Source: Pseudacidovorax intermedius
Lineage (GTDB): Bacteria; Pseudomonadota; Gammaproteobacteria; Burkholderiales; Burkholderiaceae_C
Length of the DNA: 64,000 nucleotides
Assembly (NCBI RefSeq): GCF_003350475.1
Contig: NZ_QQAV01000007.1
Span: forward strand, 124,001-188,000
Reading direction: 5' to 3'
Positions 50,402 to 60,071 of this stretch are shown piece after piece. The position numbers and the translations under genes were made by a program. Under the pieces are notes generated by a model. It ran no database searches and was not told the origin of the DNA. It was given only the letters and a program-made list of their open reading frames with translations. Position 1 is the stretch's first letter. Each line of letters opens with the position of its first letter.

Positions 50402-53140
50402 TCAAGCCTCCTGCTTGCGCAGCAGCGCGACCGACGCCATCACGATCAACGGCGCCGCTATCAGCAGCGGCACGAAGGCCTGCTGCAGGTCGCCGAAGCC
50501 CAGCGCCTTGCTGAACACGCCGCGGCTGATGGTGAACATGTGCGTGGCCGGGTAGATCTGCCCCACCCAGCGGCCCACGCCCTGCAGCGACGAGACCGGA
50601 TCCGTCAGCCCCGAGAACTGCGTCGCCGGGATCAGCGTGCCGATCATGGCGAAGAACATGGCCGCGATCTGGCTGCGGGTGACAGCCGAGGCCAGCAGGC
50701 CCATGCCGGTGGCGATGACGCTGAACAGCAGCGCCGCCACGGCCAGCGTGGCAAAGCTGCCGGTGAAGGGCACGCCGAACAGCGTGACGGCGAGCAGGCA
50801 CATGAGCAGGAAGTTCAGCATGGCCAGCAGCACGTAGGGCAGCTGCTTGCCCAGCAGGAACTCGATGCGCGTGACCGGCGTGACGTAGAGGTTGACGATG
50901 GAACCCAGTTCCTTCTCGCGCACCACCGCCAGCGCCGTCAGCATGGCTGGCAGCATCAGCAGCAGCATGGGGATGATGGCCGGCACCATGGCCGGCAGGC
51001 TGCGCACGTCGGGGTTGTAGCGGTAGCGCGACTGCACCTGCACGGCGGCCACCGGCGCCGTGCCGGTGCGCGCGCGCAGCTGCTCGACGAGCCAGTACTG
51101 GTGGATGCCCTGCACATAACCTTGCAGCGTGTCCGCCCGCGTGGGCATGGCGCCGTCGATCCACGCGCCCACCTGCACGTCGCGGCCGCCCAGCACGTCG
51201 CGGCCGAAGCCTGAGGGGATCTCGATGGCCAGCGAGATGTCGCCGCTGCGCAGCCGCCGGTCCATGTCGGCGTCGTCGCGCAGCGGCGGCTGCTCGGTGA
51301 AGTAGCGCGAGCCCGCCAGGTCCAGCACATAGCTCTGGCTGAGCGTGCTCTGGTCGCGGTCGAGCACGGCATAGCGCAGGTTGTCCACGTCCATGTTGAT
51401 GCCGTAGCCCATCACGACCATCAGCACCAGCGAGCCCAGCAGCGCCATGGTGGCGCGTACCGGGTCGCGCTGCAGCTCCAGCGCCTCGCGCCACAGGTAG
51501 CTCCACAGGCGCTGCAGGCTGAAGGCGGCGGGGCGCGGGGGCGGCGCAGAAGCCGAGGTGGCCGGGGCGGCGGGCGCCTCGTCCGCCGCCTGGTCGGGCG
51601 TGCCGCCGCCTGCGTCCACCAGGTAGCCGATGAAGGCCTCCTCCAGGCTGGCGGCGCCGCGGCGCGCCACCAGGGCCGCGGGGGCGTCGCTGTCCAGCAC
51701 GCGGCCGGCATGCATCATCGACATGCGGTCGCAGCGCTCGGCCTCGTTCATGAAGTGGGTGGAGATGAAGATGGTCACCTTGTCGCGGCGCGACAGGGTC
51801 ACCAGCAGGCGCCAGAAGTTGTCGCGCGCGATCGGGTCCACGCCCGAGGTGGGCTCATCCAGGATCAGCAGTTCGGGCCGGTGCACCATGGCCACGGCCA
51901 GCGACAGGCGCTGGCGCATGCCCAGCGGCAGGCTTTCGGGCAGGCTGTCCTGCACCTGCTGCAGGCCGAAGCGATCCAGCATCTCCTGCACGCGCGCATC
52001 CTGTTCGGCCGCGGGCACGTGGAACAGCCGCGCATGCAGCACCAGGTTCTGCCGCACGGTCAGTTCGCCGTACAGCGAGAAGGCCTGCGACATGTAGCCC
52101 ACGCGCTGCCGGGTGTCGATGTCGCGCGGGTCCACCTCGTTGCCGAACAGCCAGGCCCGGCCTTCGCTGGCGGGCAGCAGGCCGGTGAGCATCTTCATGG
52201 TGGTGGATTTGCCGCAGCCGTTGCTGCCCAGGAAGCCGAAGATCTCGCCGCGGCGGATGCGCAGGCTCACGTGGTCCACCGCCGTGAAGTCGCCGAAGCG
52301 CATGGTCAGGCCCTCGGCCTCGATGGCGATGTCGTCGTCGCCCGCTTCGAGTGGCGGGATCTGCACCGGCGCCCAGTCGCGCTTCTTCTCCTCGGGCAGC
52401 AGTTGGATGAAGGCCTGCTCCAGCGTGGCCGCGCCGGTACGTGCCAGCAGCGCCTGCGGCGTGCCGGTGGCCAGCACGCGGCCGTCGTCCATGGCCACCA
52501 GCCAGTCGAAGCGCTGGGCCTCGTCCATGTAGGCGGTGGCCACCATCACGCTCATCTGCGGACGGCCCTGGCGGATGCGCGCGATCAGGGCCCAGAACTG
52601 CGCGCGCGCCAGCGGATCGACGCCGGTGGTGGGCTCGTCCAGGATCAGCAGGTCGGGGTCGTGGATGAGCGCGCAGCACAGGCCCAGCTTCTGCTTCATG
52701 CCGCCCGAGAGCTTGCCCGCCGGCCGCGCCAGGAAGGGCTGCAGCCCGGTGCTGCGCGTGAGTTCGTCGATGCGCCGGCGGCGCTCTGGGCCCGCATGGC
52801 CAAACAGGCGGGCGAAGAACTGCAGGTTCTCTTCCACCGACAGCGTGGGGTACAGGTTGCGGCCCAGCCCCTGCGGCATGTAGGCGATGCGTGGGCACAC
52901 GGCCTCGCGGTGGCGCCGGTCGGCCATGTCGCCGCCCAGCACCTCCAGCCGACCCTGCTGCAGCGCACGGGCGCCGGCCACCAGCGACAGCAGGCTGGAC
53001 TTGCCCACGCCATCGGGCCCGATCAGGCCGACCATGCAGCCGGCCGGCACCTCCAGGTCCACGTCCTGCAGTGCATGGGTCGGGCCATAGTCCAGGCGCA
53101 GCTTCTGCAGGCGGACGACGGGCGGGCGCGAGTCGGTCAT
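50402..53140 (-). CDS. Fused ABC exporter: two ATPase domains and an ABC-2 permease (RbbA/YhiH-like)
   Basis: 912 aa. ATPase 1 spans about 8-235 (Walker [10 protein letters not shown] 41-49, [31 protein letters not shown]). ATPase 2 spans about 270-505 ([40 protein letters not shown]); its signature is LPLGMRQ rather than LSGGQ. A Pro/Ala linker leads to an ABC-2 permease domain (545-912) with [21 protein letters not shown] and five C-terminal helices. This is the RbbA/YhiH architecture paired with a separate YhhJ-type permease. With HlyD and an outer-membrane factor in the same operon, it forms a tripartite exporter. Substrate is unknown. Confidence 0.9.
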   Translation of the reverse strand: MTDSRPPVVRLQKLRLDYGPTHALQDVDLEVPAGCMVGLIGPDGVGKSSLLSLVAGARALQQGRLEVLGGDMADRRHREAVCPRIAYMPQGLGRNLYPTLSVEENLQFFARLFGHAGPERRRRIDELTRSTGLQPFLARPAGKLSGGMKQKLGLCCALIHDPDLLILDEPTTGVDPLARAQFWALIARIRQGRPQMSVMVATAYMDEAQRFDWLVAMDDGRVLATGTPQALLARTGAATLEQAFIQLLPEEKKRDWAPVQIPPLEAGDDDIAIEAEGLTMRFGDFTAVDHVSLRIRRGEIFGFLGSNGCGKSTTMKMLTGLLPASEGRAWLFGNEVDPRDIDTRQRVGYMSQAFSLYGELTVRQNLVLHARLFHVPAAEQDARVQEMLDRFGLQQVQDSLPESLPLGMRQRLSLAVAMVHRPELLILDEPTSGVDPIARDNFWRLLVTLSRRDKVTIFISTHFMNEAERCDRMSMMHAGRVLDSDAPAALVARRGAASLEEAFIGYLVDAGGGTPDQAADEAPAAPATSASAPPPRPAAFSLQRLWSYLWREALELQRDPVRATMALLGSLVLMVVMGYGINMDVDNLRYAVLDRDQSTLSQSYVLDLAGSRYFTEQPPLRDDADMDRRLRSGDISLAIEIPSGFGRDVLGGRDVQVGAWIDGAMPTRADTLQGYVQGIHQYWLVEQLRARTGTAPVAAVQVQSRYRYNPDVRSLPAMVPAIIPMLLLMLPAMLTALAVVREKELGSIVNLYVTPVTRIEFLLGKQLPYVLLAMLNFLLMCLLAVTLFGVPFTGSFATLAVAALLFSVIATGMGLLASAVTRSQIAAMFFAMIGTLIPATQFSGLTDPVSSLQGVGRWVGQIYPATHMFTISRGVFSKALGFGDLQQAFVPLLIAAPLIVMASVALLRKQEA

Positions 53141-53147
53141 GGGCGGC

Positions 53148-54218
53148 TCAGCGCGAGGTCTTCACGGCCAACTGGGCGGGCCATTCGGCCTGCGGATCCA
53201 GCCGCACCCAGGCCACGCCGGGCAGGCCGGTCTTGACCTGCTCCATGTGCTGCAGCAGCAGCGCCTTGTCGATGCTGGCCTTGACGCGGAACATGAGCTT
53301 CTGCCGCTCGCTCGCCGTCTCCACCGTCTTGGGCGTGAACTGGGCCGTGGCGTCGACGAAGCGGATGCGCGCCGGGATCACGAAGCCCGGTGCGGCGTCG
53401 AGCAGGATGCGCGCCTCGCTGCCCAGGGCCACGCGGCCGGCGGCGGTCTCGGGCAGGAAGAAGGTCATGTAGACGTCCGACAGGTCCACCAGGTTGAGCA
53501 CCTTGCCGCCCGCGCCCAGCACCTCGCCCGGCTGCGCCACGCGGAACTGCACGCGGCCGTCGCGCGGCGCGGTGAGCTGGCTGTCGGCGATGTCGGCCTC
53601 GATGCGCGCCAGCGTGGCACGCGCGGCGCCCACGGCCGCGCGGGCGCCGGTGACCTGCGCGGCGGCAGCCTGCACCGCGGCCTGGCTGGCCTGGGCCTGC
53701 GCGCGCGCGGCGCCGAGGGCGGCCTGGGCGTTGCGGGTGCGGGCGCGGTCGTCGTCGGTCTCCTGCATCGAGGCGGCACCCTCGGCGGACAGCACCTCGG
53801 AGCGGCGGGCACGGCGCTGGGCGGCGTCCAGTTCGCTCTCGCGCTGGACCACCAGCGCCAGCGCGGACTGCCGGTCGCTCTCGCGCATGGCCACCTGCGA
53901 TTCGGCGGCCGCCACGCCCGTCTCGGCCTGCTGCAGCCGGGCCTGGGCCTCGGCGCGCTGGGCGTCGAGCGATTCGACGTCCATGGTGGCCAGCGGCTGA
54001 CCGGCCTTCACGAAGGCGCCTTCGTCGACCAGGATGTCGCGCACCCGGCCGGCCTGCTTGGTGGCCACGTCCACGTCGGTGGCCTCGATGCGGCCGTTGC
54101 CACTGGCGAAGCCCGGCCCGAAGCCCTTGTCGCGGCCGGCCTGCCAGTACCAGGCGCCGCCTGCGGCCAGCGCCACGGCCAGGACGATGAGAAGGCGCTT
54201 TGTGCTCGTGGGCTTCAT
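53148..54218 (-). CDS. HlyD/EmrA-type periplasmic adaptor (YhiI-like)
   Basis: 356 aa. One N-terminal membrane helix ([17 protein letters not shown]), a lipoyl half [41 protein letters not shown], a long alpha-helical hairpin (about 85-205, Ala/Gln/Glu-rich coiled coil), then the second lipoyl half [22 protein letters not shown] and a beta-barrel part. It bridges the ABC exporter to the outer-membrane factor. The start overlaps the stop of that factor gene (ATGA), and it ends 7 bp before the ABC gene. Confidence 0.92.
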   Translation of the reverse strand: MKPTSTKRLLIVLAVALAAGGAWYWQAGRDKGFGPGFASGNGRIEATDVDVATKQAGRVRDILVDEGAFVKAGQPLATMDVESLDAQRAEAQARLQQAETGVAAAESQVAMRESDRQSALALVVQRESELDAAQRRARRSEVLSAEGAASMQETDDDRARTRNAQAALGAARAQAQASQAAVQAAAAQVTGARAAVGAARATLARIEADIADSQLTAPRDGRVQFRVAQPGEVLGAGGKVLNLVDLSDVYMTFFLPETAAGRVALGSEARILLDAAPGFVIPARIRFVDATAQFTPKTVETASERQKLMFRVKASIDKALLLQHMEQVKTGLPGVAWVRLDPQAEWPAQLAVKTSR

Positions 54219-55669
54219 GGCTGGGAAGAGGAGGGGGAGGAAGAGGTCGCGATGGGCGTGGCGGCCACGGTGCGGGCGCCGCCGCCCAGGGCGGCATAGA
54301 GCGAGACGCGGGCGGCGAGCAGCGCACGCTGTGTCTGCACCCGCTGCTGCTGGGCCGAGAGCAGGTCGCGCTGCGCGTCCAGCACTTCGAGGAAGGCGGC
54401 CGAGCCGGCGTCGTAGCGCAGCCGGGCCAGGCGGGCACGTTCGGCCTGCGCGGCCAGCGCCTCCTTCTGGATGCCCAGCTGGTCGGCCAGCCACTGGCGG
54501 GCGGCCAGCGCATCGGCCACCTCGCGGAAGGCGCCCTGGATGGTCTTCTCGTAGTCGGCCACGGCGATGTCGCGCCGCACCTCGGACAACTGCAGGTTGG
54601 CGCGCAGCCGGCCGGCGGTGAACAGCGGCAGCGACAGGCTGGGCGCGAAGGTCCAGGCGCGGCTGCCGGGCTCGAACAGCCCGTCGAGCGCGGCGCTGGC
54701 GGTGCCCAGGCTGGTGGTCAGCGTCAACTGCGGAAAGAAGGCGGCCCGGGCCGCGCCGATGTTGGCGTTGGCCTGGCGCAGGCGGTGTTCGGCGGCGGCG
54801 ATGTCGGGCCGCGCGGCCAGCATGCCCGAGGGCAGGCCCGGGGCCACGTCGGCCACCATGGCATCGGCCAGCGGCTGGTTGCGCGGCGGCAGGTCCACGG
54901 GCACACCGGTCAGCAGGGCGAGGGCATTGACCTGCTGCGCGCGCTGCTGTTCGAGCTGCGCGCCCAGCGCCCGTGCCTGGGTGGCGAGGACGCGCACCTG
55001 CTCCAGCTCCAGCCGCGAGGAGGCGCCGACGTCGAAGCGGCGGCTGAAGATGCGCAGCGATTCGTTGCGGCTGGCGATGGCCTCGCGGGCCAGCGCCAGG
55101 CGCTCGTCGGTCTCGCGCAGGGCCAGCCAGCCCTGGGCGACCTGCGTCACCAGCGACAGCGTCAGGCCGCGGCGCGCCTCGTCGCTGGCCAGCCAGGCCT
55201 GCAGCGCGGCCTCGTCCAGGCTGCGCAGGCGGCCCCACAGGTCCAGCTCCCAGGCCGAGAGGCCGAGGCCCACCTGGTACTGGCTGGAGATGATGGACCT
55301 GCCGGTGACGTTGAGGTCGGCCGGCACGCGGCTGCGGCTGGCGTCGGAGGCCAGTCCCACGCTGGGCAGCAGCGCGGCCTGCTGGATGCCCCAGGCCGCG
55401 CGGGCCTCCTGCACGCGCAGGGCGGCGGTGCGCAGATCGCGGTTGTGCGCGAGGGCTTGGGCGGTCAGCGTCTGCAGTTCGGCATCGGGAAAGGCCTGCG
55501 ACCAGTCCAGGTCCGCCGCGGCCGCGGGCACGGCCGCCACGGGCGCGGCGTCCTGGAATCGGGCAGGCACCGGCGACGCTGGCAGGGCCAGGGGCGGGAT
55601 CATGGGCGCGCAGCCGGCCGCAATGAGCGCGACGAGCAGCAGCGGGGCGATTGGGCGGGGCATGGTCAT
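54215..55669 (-). CDS. Outer-membrane efflux lipoprotein (NodT/OprM family)
   Basis: 484 aa. Signal peptide with lipobox (LLLVALIAAGCAP). Two repeats of the TolC fold are visible: LQTLTAQALAHNRDLRTAALRVQEARAAWGIQQAALLPSVGL and AAEHRLRQANANIGAARAAFFPQLTLTTSLG, with YQVGLGLSAWELDLWGRLRSLDEAA and LSLPLFTAGRLRANLQLSEVRRDIAVADYEKTIQGAFREVADALAARQ, all family hallmarks. It forms the trimeric outer channel of the exporter encoded downstream. ATGA overlaps occur on both sides, with fabI and the adaptor gene. Confidence 0.93.
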   Translation of the reverse strand: MTMPRPIAPLLLVALIAAGCAPMIPPLALPASPVPARFQDAAPVAAVPAAAADLDWSQAFPDAELQTLTAQALAHNRDLRTAALRVQEARAAWGIQQAALLPSVGLASDASRSRVPADLNVTGRSIISSQYQVGLGLSAWELDLWGRLRSLDEAALQAWLASDEARRGLTLSLVTQVAQGWLALRETDERLALAREAIASRNESLRIFSRRFDVGASSRLELEQVRVLATQARALGAQLEQQRAQQVNALALLTGVPVDLPPRNQPLADAMVADVAPGLPSGMLAARPDIAAAEHRLRQANANIGAARAAFFPQLTLTTSLGTASAALDGLFEPGSRAWTFAPSLSLPLFTAGRLRANLQLSEVRRDIAVADYEKTIQGAFREVADALAARQWLADQLGIQKEALAAQAERARLARLRYDAGSAAFLEVLDAQRDLLSAQQQRVQTQRALLAARVSLYAALGGGARTVAATPIATSSSPSSSQP

Positions 55670-56442
55670 CCGAGCACGTGGTAGCCGCCATCCACGTACA
55701 GCGTGCTGCCGGTGATGGCGCGTGCCGCATCGCTGACCAGGAAGGCGGCGGTGGCGCCGACCTCGGCGATGTCCACCAGCCGGCGCAGCGGGGCGCGCCG
55801 GCGGGCGTCGTCGAGCAGGGCCTCGAAGTTGGGAATGCCCGACGCCGCCCGCGTGGCCAGCGGCCCCGGCGAGATGGCGTTGACGCGGATGCCCTTGGGC
55901 CCGAGCTCGGTGGCCAGGTAGCGGGTGCTGCTCTCCAGCGCGGCCTTGACCGGGCCCATCACGCCGTAGTCGGGAATCACCTCCTCGGCGCCCACATAGC
56001 TCATCGTCAGCAGGCTGCCGCCGCGGTGCATCAGCGGCTCGGCCAGGCGCGCCATGCGCACGAAGGAATGGCAGGAGATGTCCATGGCCCGCGCGAAGCC
56101 CTCGCGCGAGCAGTCGGCCATGCGGCCGTGCAGGTCGCTCTTGGGCGCGAAGGCGATGGAGTGCAGCACGAAGTCCAGCCGTCCCCACTGGCGGCCGATG
56201 GCGGCGAACACGGCTTCGAGCTGGCCGGGCTGCTCCACATCCAGCGGCAGCCCGATGGAGGCATGCACCTGCTGCGCGAGCGGCTCGACGAAGGGCTGGG
56301 CCTTGTCGTTGAACCAGGTCACGGCCAGTTCGGCGCCGGCGTCATGGAAGGCCTGCGCACATCCCCAGGCGATGCTGTGCGCGTTGGCAATGCCCACCAC
56401 CAGGCCCTTGCGGCCGTGAAGGGAGAAGAGATCGGCGTTCAT
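55666..56442 (-). CDS. fabI: Enoyl-[acyl-carrier-protein] reductase (NADH), FabI
   Basis: 258 aa, the usual FabI length. Nucleotide-binding region GRKGLVVGIANAHSIAWGCAQAF (the loose GxxxxxSxA form typical of FabI), the active-site segment SYVGAEEVIPDYGVMGPVKAALESS with Tyr159 and Lys166 (Yx6K) and Tyr149, then VRVNAISPGPLATRAASGI. It catalyses the last step of the fatty-acid elongation cycle and is the triclosan/isoniazid-class target family. Its place between PHA synthase and an exporter is unusual, and it may be a second, condition-specific copy. The start is 1 bp after the phaC stop. Confidence 0.94.
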   Translation of the reverse strand: MNADLFSLHGRKGLVVGIANAHSIAWGCAQAFHDAGAELAVTWFNDKAQPFVEPLAQQVHASIGLPLDVEQPGQLEAVFAAIGRQWGRLDFVLHSIAFAPKSDLHGRMADCSREGFARAMDISCHSFVRMARLAEPLMHRGGSLLTMSYVGAEEVIPDYGVMGPVKAALESSTRYLATELGPKGIRVNAISPGPLATRAASGIPNFEALLDDARRRAPLRRLVDIAEVGATAAFLVSDAARAITGSTLYVDGGYHVLG

Positions 56443-56443
56443 G

Positions 56444-58162
56444 TCATCGCTCCAGGACGTAGGTGCCGGGCGCATCGGCCAGGGCTGTCCCCATGCGCGG
56501 CGGCTTGATGGGTGCGCCAGAGTGGGCGGCCAGCCATTGCTGCCAAGCCGGCCACCACGAGCCCGCATGCGTCGGCGCCGCGGCCAGCCAGTCGTCGGGC
56601 GCCAGGTAGGGGCCATCGGCCGGCCGGGTGAGCAACCGGTGGCTGCGCCGGCTGTCGGGCGCGGGCGGGTTCACGATGCCGGCGTTGTGACCGCCGGTGG
56701 TGAGGGCGAAGGTGATCTCCGCCGGGCAGAGGAAGTGCAGCTTGTGCACCGAGCGCCAGGGCGCCACATGGTCGGTGACGGTGCCCACCATGAAGGTGGG
56801 CAGGCGCAGGCTGCCCAGGCTGACCGGCCGGCCGTCGACCGGAAAGCGGCCTTCGCTCAGGTCGTCGTCCAGGAAGAGCCGGCGCAGGTACTCGGAATGC
56901 ATGCGTGCGGGCATGCGGGTGGCGTCGGCATTCCAGGCCATCAGCGCATTCATCGGCGCGCGGTGGCCCAGCAGGTAGTCGCCCACCATGCGCGACCACA
57001 GCAGGTCGTAGCTGCGCAGCATGCTGAAGGCGCCGGCCATCTGCTGGGCGGTGAGGTAGCCCTTCTGCTGCATCTGCGCTTCGAGCAGGCTGAGCTGGCT
57101 CTCGTCGATGAACAGGCCCAGCTCGCCCGGCTCGGAGAAGTCGGTCTGCGCGGCGAAGTAGGTGGTGCTGGCCAGCCGGTCGTCGCCGTCGCGGGCCATG
57201 GCCGCGGCGCCGATGGCCAGCAGCGTGCCGCCCAGGCAGTAGCCGGCGGCATGCACCTTGCGGCGCGGGCACAGGGCCTGCACGGCGTCGAGCGCGGCAT
57301 GCAGGCCGAGCTGCAGGTAGTCGTCCATGCCCCGGTCGCGCTCGGCCTCGCCGGGGTTCTTCCAGGAGATGCAGAACACCGTGTGGCCCTGCGCCACCAG
57401 GTAGCGCACCAGCGATTCCTCGGGCGTGAGGTCGAGGATGTAGTACTTCATGATCCACGCCGGCACCAGCAGCACCGGCTCCGGGTGCACGGTGGGCGTG
57501 GCGGGTGCGTACTGGATCAGCTCGATCAGCCCATTGCGCAGCACCACCTTGCCGGGGGTGATCGCCACTTCGTGGCCGACGCGGAACTGGTCGGTTCCGG
57601 CAGGCGGTGCGCCGGTGGCCTGGCGGCCGGCGTCCTCCATCCAGTTGTGCAGCCCGCGCATCAGGTTGGCGCCGCCTTCGCGCAGCGTGGCCTCGATCAC
57701 CTCGGGATTGGTCCACGGAATGTTGCCGGGCGAGAGCAGGTCCAGCCACTGGCGGGCGCTGAAGGCGACCAGGTCCTCGTGGTGCCGCTCCACGCCGAGC
57801 ACGCCGTGCGTGGCCGCGTCCCACCACTGCTGGCCGGCCAGGAAGGCCTGCTGCCAGGCCTTGAAGGGCGCGTGCTGCCAGGCCGGCGCGCGAAAGCGCC
57901 GGTCGGGCGCGGCGAAGGCGTCGGGGGTGGCGGGCGCCCATTCCCGGGTCAGGGCCTGGGCCTGCCGCACCGCCAACTGGCCCAGCGCCAGCTGCTTGCC
58001 CGGCGAGGCCGCCAGGTGCGCGGCCCAGTCGAAGGCGGCCAGCAGCCCGGCCATGGGCGACAGCGCACCGGTCAGGCGGGCCACGGTGGCGCGCGCCTGC
58101 ATGTCGAGGGCGGCGGCCTGGGCATCGGCGGCCGGCACGGGGATCGGAGAAGGGACGGGCAT
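56444..58162 (-). CDS. phaC: Poly(3-hydroxyalkanoate) synthase (PhaC, class I-like)
   Basis: 572 aa. The catalytic triad is visible: C309 in the lipase-like box GYCLGGT, D464 in GTVTDHVAPW and H492 in TTGGHNAGIVNPP. The N-terminal part has LSPGNIPWTNPEVIEATLREGGANLMRGLHNWMED, typical of class I synthases. It polymerises (R)-3-hydroxyacyl-CoA. The start at 58162 (MPVPSPIPVP) is chosen because an upstream in-frame ATG at 58273 lies before the predicted transcription start. First gene of the 12.6-kb leftward operon. It resembles the PhaC2-like copies seen beside Pta/AckA-type genes in other betaproteobacteria. Confidence 0.93.
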   Translation of the reverse strand: MPVPSPIPVPAADAQAAALDMQARATVARLTGALSPMAGLLAAFDWAAHLAASPGKQLALGQLAVRQAQALTREWAPATPDAFAAPDRRFRAPAWQHAPFKAWQQAFLAGQQWWDAATHGVLGVERHHEDLVAFSARQWLDLLSPGNIPWTNPEVIEATLREGGANLMRGLHNWMEDAGRQATGAPPAGTDQFRVGHEVAITPGKVVLRNGLIELIQYAPATPTVHPEPVLLVPAWIMKYYILDLTPEESLVRYLVAQGHTVFCISWKNPGEAERDRGMDDYLQLGLHAALDAVQALCPRRKVHAAGYCLGGTLLAIGAAAMARDGDDRLASTTYFAAQTDFSEPGELGLFIDESQLSLLEAQMQQKGYLTAQQMAGAFSMLRSYDLLWSRMVGDYLLGHRAPMNALMAWNADATRMPARMHSEYLRRLFLDDDLSEGRFPVDGRPVSLGSLRLPTFMVGTVTDHVAPWRSVHKLHFLCPAEITFALTTGGHNAGIVNPPAPDSRRSHRLLTRPADGPYLAPDDWLAAAPTHAGSWWPAWQQWLAAHSGAPIKPPRMGTALADAPGTYVLER

Positions 58163-58236
58163 GGCGGCAGGGCGTGAAGGCACCCGACGGGACGGGCGGG
58201 AAGCGGTGCGGCGCCGGGGGGCGTCGCCTGGAAAAA

Positions 58237-58278
58237 ACTGTAGGAGCCGGCCGGCCCGCGCCCATTGATCCATGTCAA
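58237..58278 (-). promoter_or_regulatory. FNR/Anr-type class II promoter of the PHA-efflux operon
   Basis: TTGAT-CCAT-GTCAA (58265-58278) matches the FNR box TTGAT-N4-ATCAA at 9 of 10 positions. On the minus strand TACAGT (58242-58237) is a -10, giving a start at 58230. The box centre is then at exactly -41.5, the class II activation position. The leader to phaC is 67 nt. Confidence 0.75.
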
Positions 58279-58289
58279 CGGACCGATGT

Positions 58290-58311
58290 CTAACGACTCA
58301 TGGGTCGTTAG
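58290..58311. promoter_or_regulatory. 22-bp palindrome, probable TetR operator
   Basis: Arms CTAACGAC (58290-58297) and GTCGTTAG (58304-58311) around TCATGG; 20 of 22 bases are symmetric. It overlaps the likely -35 of tetR, whose -10 candidate is CATAAT (58326-58331), and lies 12 bp from the FNR box of the phaC operon. TetR proteins bind such dyads. Confidence 0.75.
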
Positions 58312-58374
58312 CGGCGCGAGCCATCCATAATCGCCGCCCGCGCTGCCGCCACGCCTCTGTCACTTGCCACACCC

Positions 58375-59052
58375 ATGACCGCATCGACCGCCAACCTTCC
58401 GCCTCCGACCTTCGCCGAGGGCCTGCCCGGCGGCCGGCCTTCTCGCCAGCGCCTGTCGCCGCCGCTGCGCATGGCGCAGATCCTGGATGCGGCGCTGGCG
58501 GTGTTCCACGAGAAGGGCTTCGCGGCCTCGCGCATCGACGATATCGCGCTGCGGGCGGGCCTGTCCAAGGGCGGCGTCTACGCGCACTTCGACAGCAAGG
58601 AAGAGATCTTCGAAGCACTGATCGACCGCTCGCTCACCATGCCGGCCGGCCTGGACGAGGCGGCACTCGCGCCGGGGCAGATGGTCACCGTCGACCTGCT
58701 GGTGGAGCGCGTGATCGACCCGGTGTACCGCCTCTTGGCGCGGCCCGAGACGGCCATGACGCTGCGCCTGGTGGTGGCCGATGGCCGCCAGGTGCAGGCG
58801 CTGGTGGAGCGCTGGCAGCGCGCGGTGCTCGATCCCTTCGCGTCGGCCGTGGAGCGCCTGGTGCGCCGCGCGGTGCGTCAGGGCAGCCTGGGCAAGGGCG
58901 CGCTCACGGCCTCGCCCTGGTTGTTGATGGCGCCCATCGCCCAGGTCGTGCTGTGGCAGTTGATGCACGGCCAGGGCGAGGGTGCGCCGGTCACGCTGGA
59001 GCAGCAGCGGCGCAGCCACATCGCGCTGCTGCGCGAGGCACTGGCGCCATGA
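58375..59052 (+). CDS. TetR-family transcriptional regulator
   Basis: 225 aa. The HTH domain is PPLRMAQILDAALAVFHEKGFAASRIDDIALRAGLSKGGVYAHFDSKEEIFEALIDRSL (residues 30-88). The C-terminal ligand domain is helical (VDLLVERVIDPVYRLLARPETAMTLRLVVADGRQVQALVERWQRAVL). It is divergent from the phaC-fabI-efflux operon across a gap with a TetR-type palindrome, so it likely represses itself and possibly that operon; a hydrophobic or acyl-type effector exported by the pump is a plausible inducer. Its stop overlaps the DUF4105 gene start (ATGA). Confidence 0.9.
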   Translation: MTASTANLPPPTFAEGLPGGRPSRQRLSPPLRMAQILDAALAVFHEKGFAASRIDDIALRAGLSKGGVYAHFDSKEEIFEALIDRSLTMPAGLDEAALAPGQMVTVDLLVERVIDPVYRLLARPETAMTLRLVVADGRQVQALVERWQRAVLDPFASAVERLVRRAVRQGSLGKGALTASPWLLMAPIAQVVLWQLMHGQGEGAPVTLEQQRRSHIALLREALAP

Positions 59053-60071
59053 GGCGGCTGCTGGTCGGTACGGGCCGGGGCCTGCTCGTGCTGGTGCTGC
59101 TGTTGACGGGCCTGTGGTCGGCGCTGGCGCTGTACTACCGGCTGCCGCTGCCCGAGGGCGGGCGCATCGCTGCAGCGGTCGTCTGGGGTGCGGCCGTGCT
59201 CGCAGTCATCGGCCGCCCATGGCGGCCCTTCCACGGCCGTGCGCTGGCCGCCTACGTCCTCGCCTTCGCGCTGCTGCTGGTGTGGTGGGGCCGCATCGCA
59301 CCTTCGGACACGCGCGACTGGGCCGACGATGTGGCCCGGCACATCGAGCCTTCGGTGGCCGGCTCCATCGTCACCTTGCGCAATGTGCGCAACTTCGACT
59401 GGCGCAGCGACGACGACTACACCGTGCGTTGGGAGACGCGCCAGTACGACCTCGACCGCCTGCGCAGCGTGGACATGGCCCTGTCGTACTGGATGGGCCC
59501 GGCCATCGCGCACACGCTGGTCTCCTTCGGCCTCGACGACGGACAGGGCGGCACGCGCTACCTTGTGTTCTCGGTCGAGATCCGCAAGGAGCGTGGCGAA
59601 TCCTTCTCGGCCGTGGCCGGTTTCTTCAAGCAGTTCGAGCTGGCCCTGGTGGCCGCCGACGAGCGCGACGTGCTGCGCGTGCGCACCAATGTGCGTGGCG
59701 AGGACGTCTACCTCTACCGCGTCGCCATGCCGCCGGCGGCCATGCGTTCGCTCTTCCTGGCGTACCTGGACCAATCGACCACGCTGGCGGCGCACCCGCG
59801 CTTCTATTCCACGCTCACGGCCAACTGCACCACCATCGTGTTCGACATGGCGCGGCGCATCGTGGGCGGCCTGCCGCTGGACTGGCGGCTGCTGGCCTCG
59901 GGCTATCTGCCGGAGTACCTGAAGTCCATCGACGGCCTGGCGGCCAAGGCGGACCTGGAGACGCTGCGCGCCGCCGGCCGCATCACCGAGCGGGCGAAGG
60001 CGGCCGATGCCGACCCGCGGTTCTCGCAGGCCATCCGGCACGGCATCCCGGGCATGGAGGCTGCGCGATGA
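59049..60071 (+). CDS. DUF4105 membrane-anchored protein (Lnb-type Cys/His domain)
   Basis: 340 aa. Three N-terminal hydrophobic helices (about 12-30, 40-55, 66-81), then a periplasmic DUF4105 domain with RNFDWRSDDDYTVRWETRQYDLDRLRSVDMALSYWMGPAIAHTLVSFGL and TANCTTIVFDMAR. His155 and Cys260 are candidates for the papain-like pair known in the DUF4105 family, which includes the Bacteroides lipoprotein N-acyltransferase Lnb. Whether this protein acylates lipoproteins is inference. ATGA overlaps link it to tetR and to the lipase-like lipoprotein gene. Confidence 0.83.
   Translation: MRRLLVGTGRGLLVLVLLLTGLWSALALYYRLPLPEGGRIAAAVVWGAAVLAVIGRPWRPFHGRALAAYVLAFALLLVWWGRIAPSDTRDWADDVARHIEPSVAGSIVTLRNVRNFDWRSDDDYTVRWETRQYDLDRLRSVDMALSYWMGPAIAHTLVSFGLDDGQGGTRYLVFSVEIRKERGESFSAVAGFFKQFELALVAADERDVLRVRTNVRGEDVYLYRVAMPPAAMRSLFLAYLDQSTTLAAHPRFYSTLTANCTTIVFDMARRIVGGLPLDWRLLASGYLPEYLKSIDGLAAKADLETLRAAGRITERAKAADADPRFSQAIRHGIPGMEAAR

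Noticed and set aside
58163-58273. N-terminal extension of PhaC from ATG 58273.
   Set aside because: It lies upstream of the predicted transcription start at 58230, and the added Arg/Pro-rich residues are unlike PhaC.
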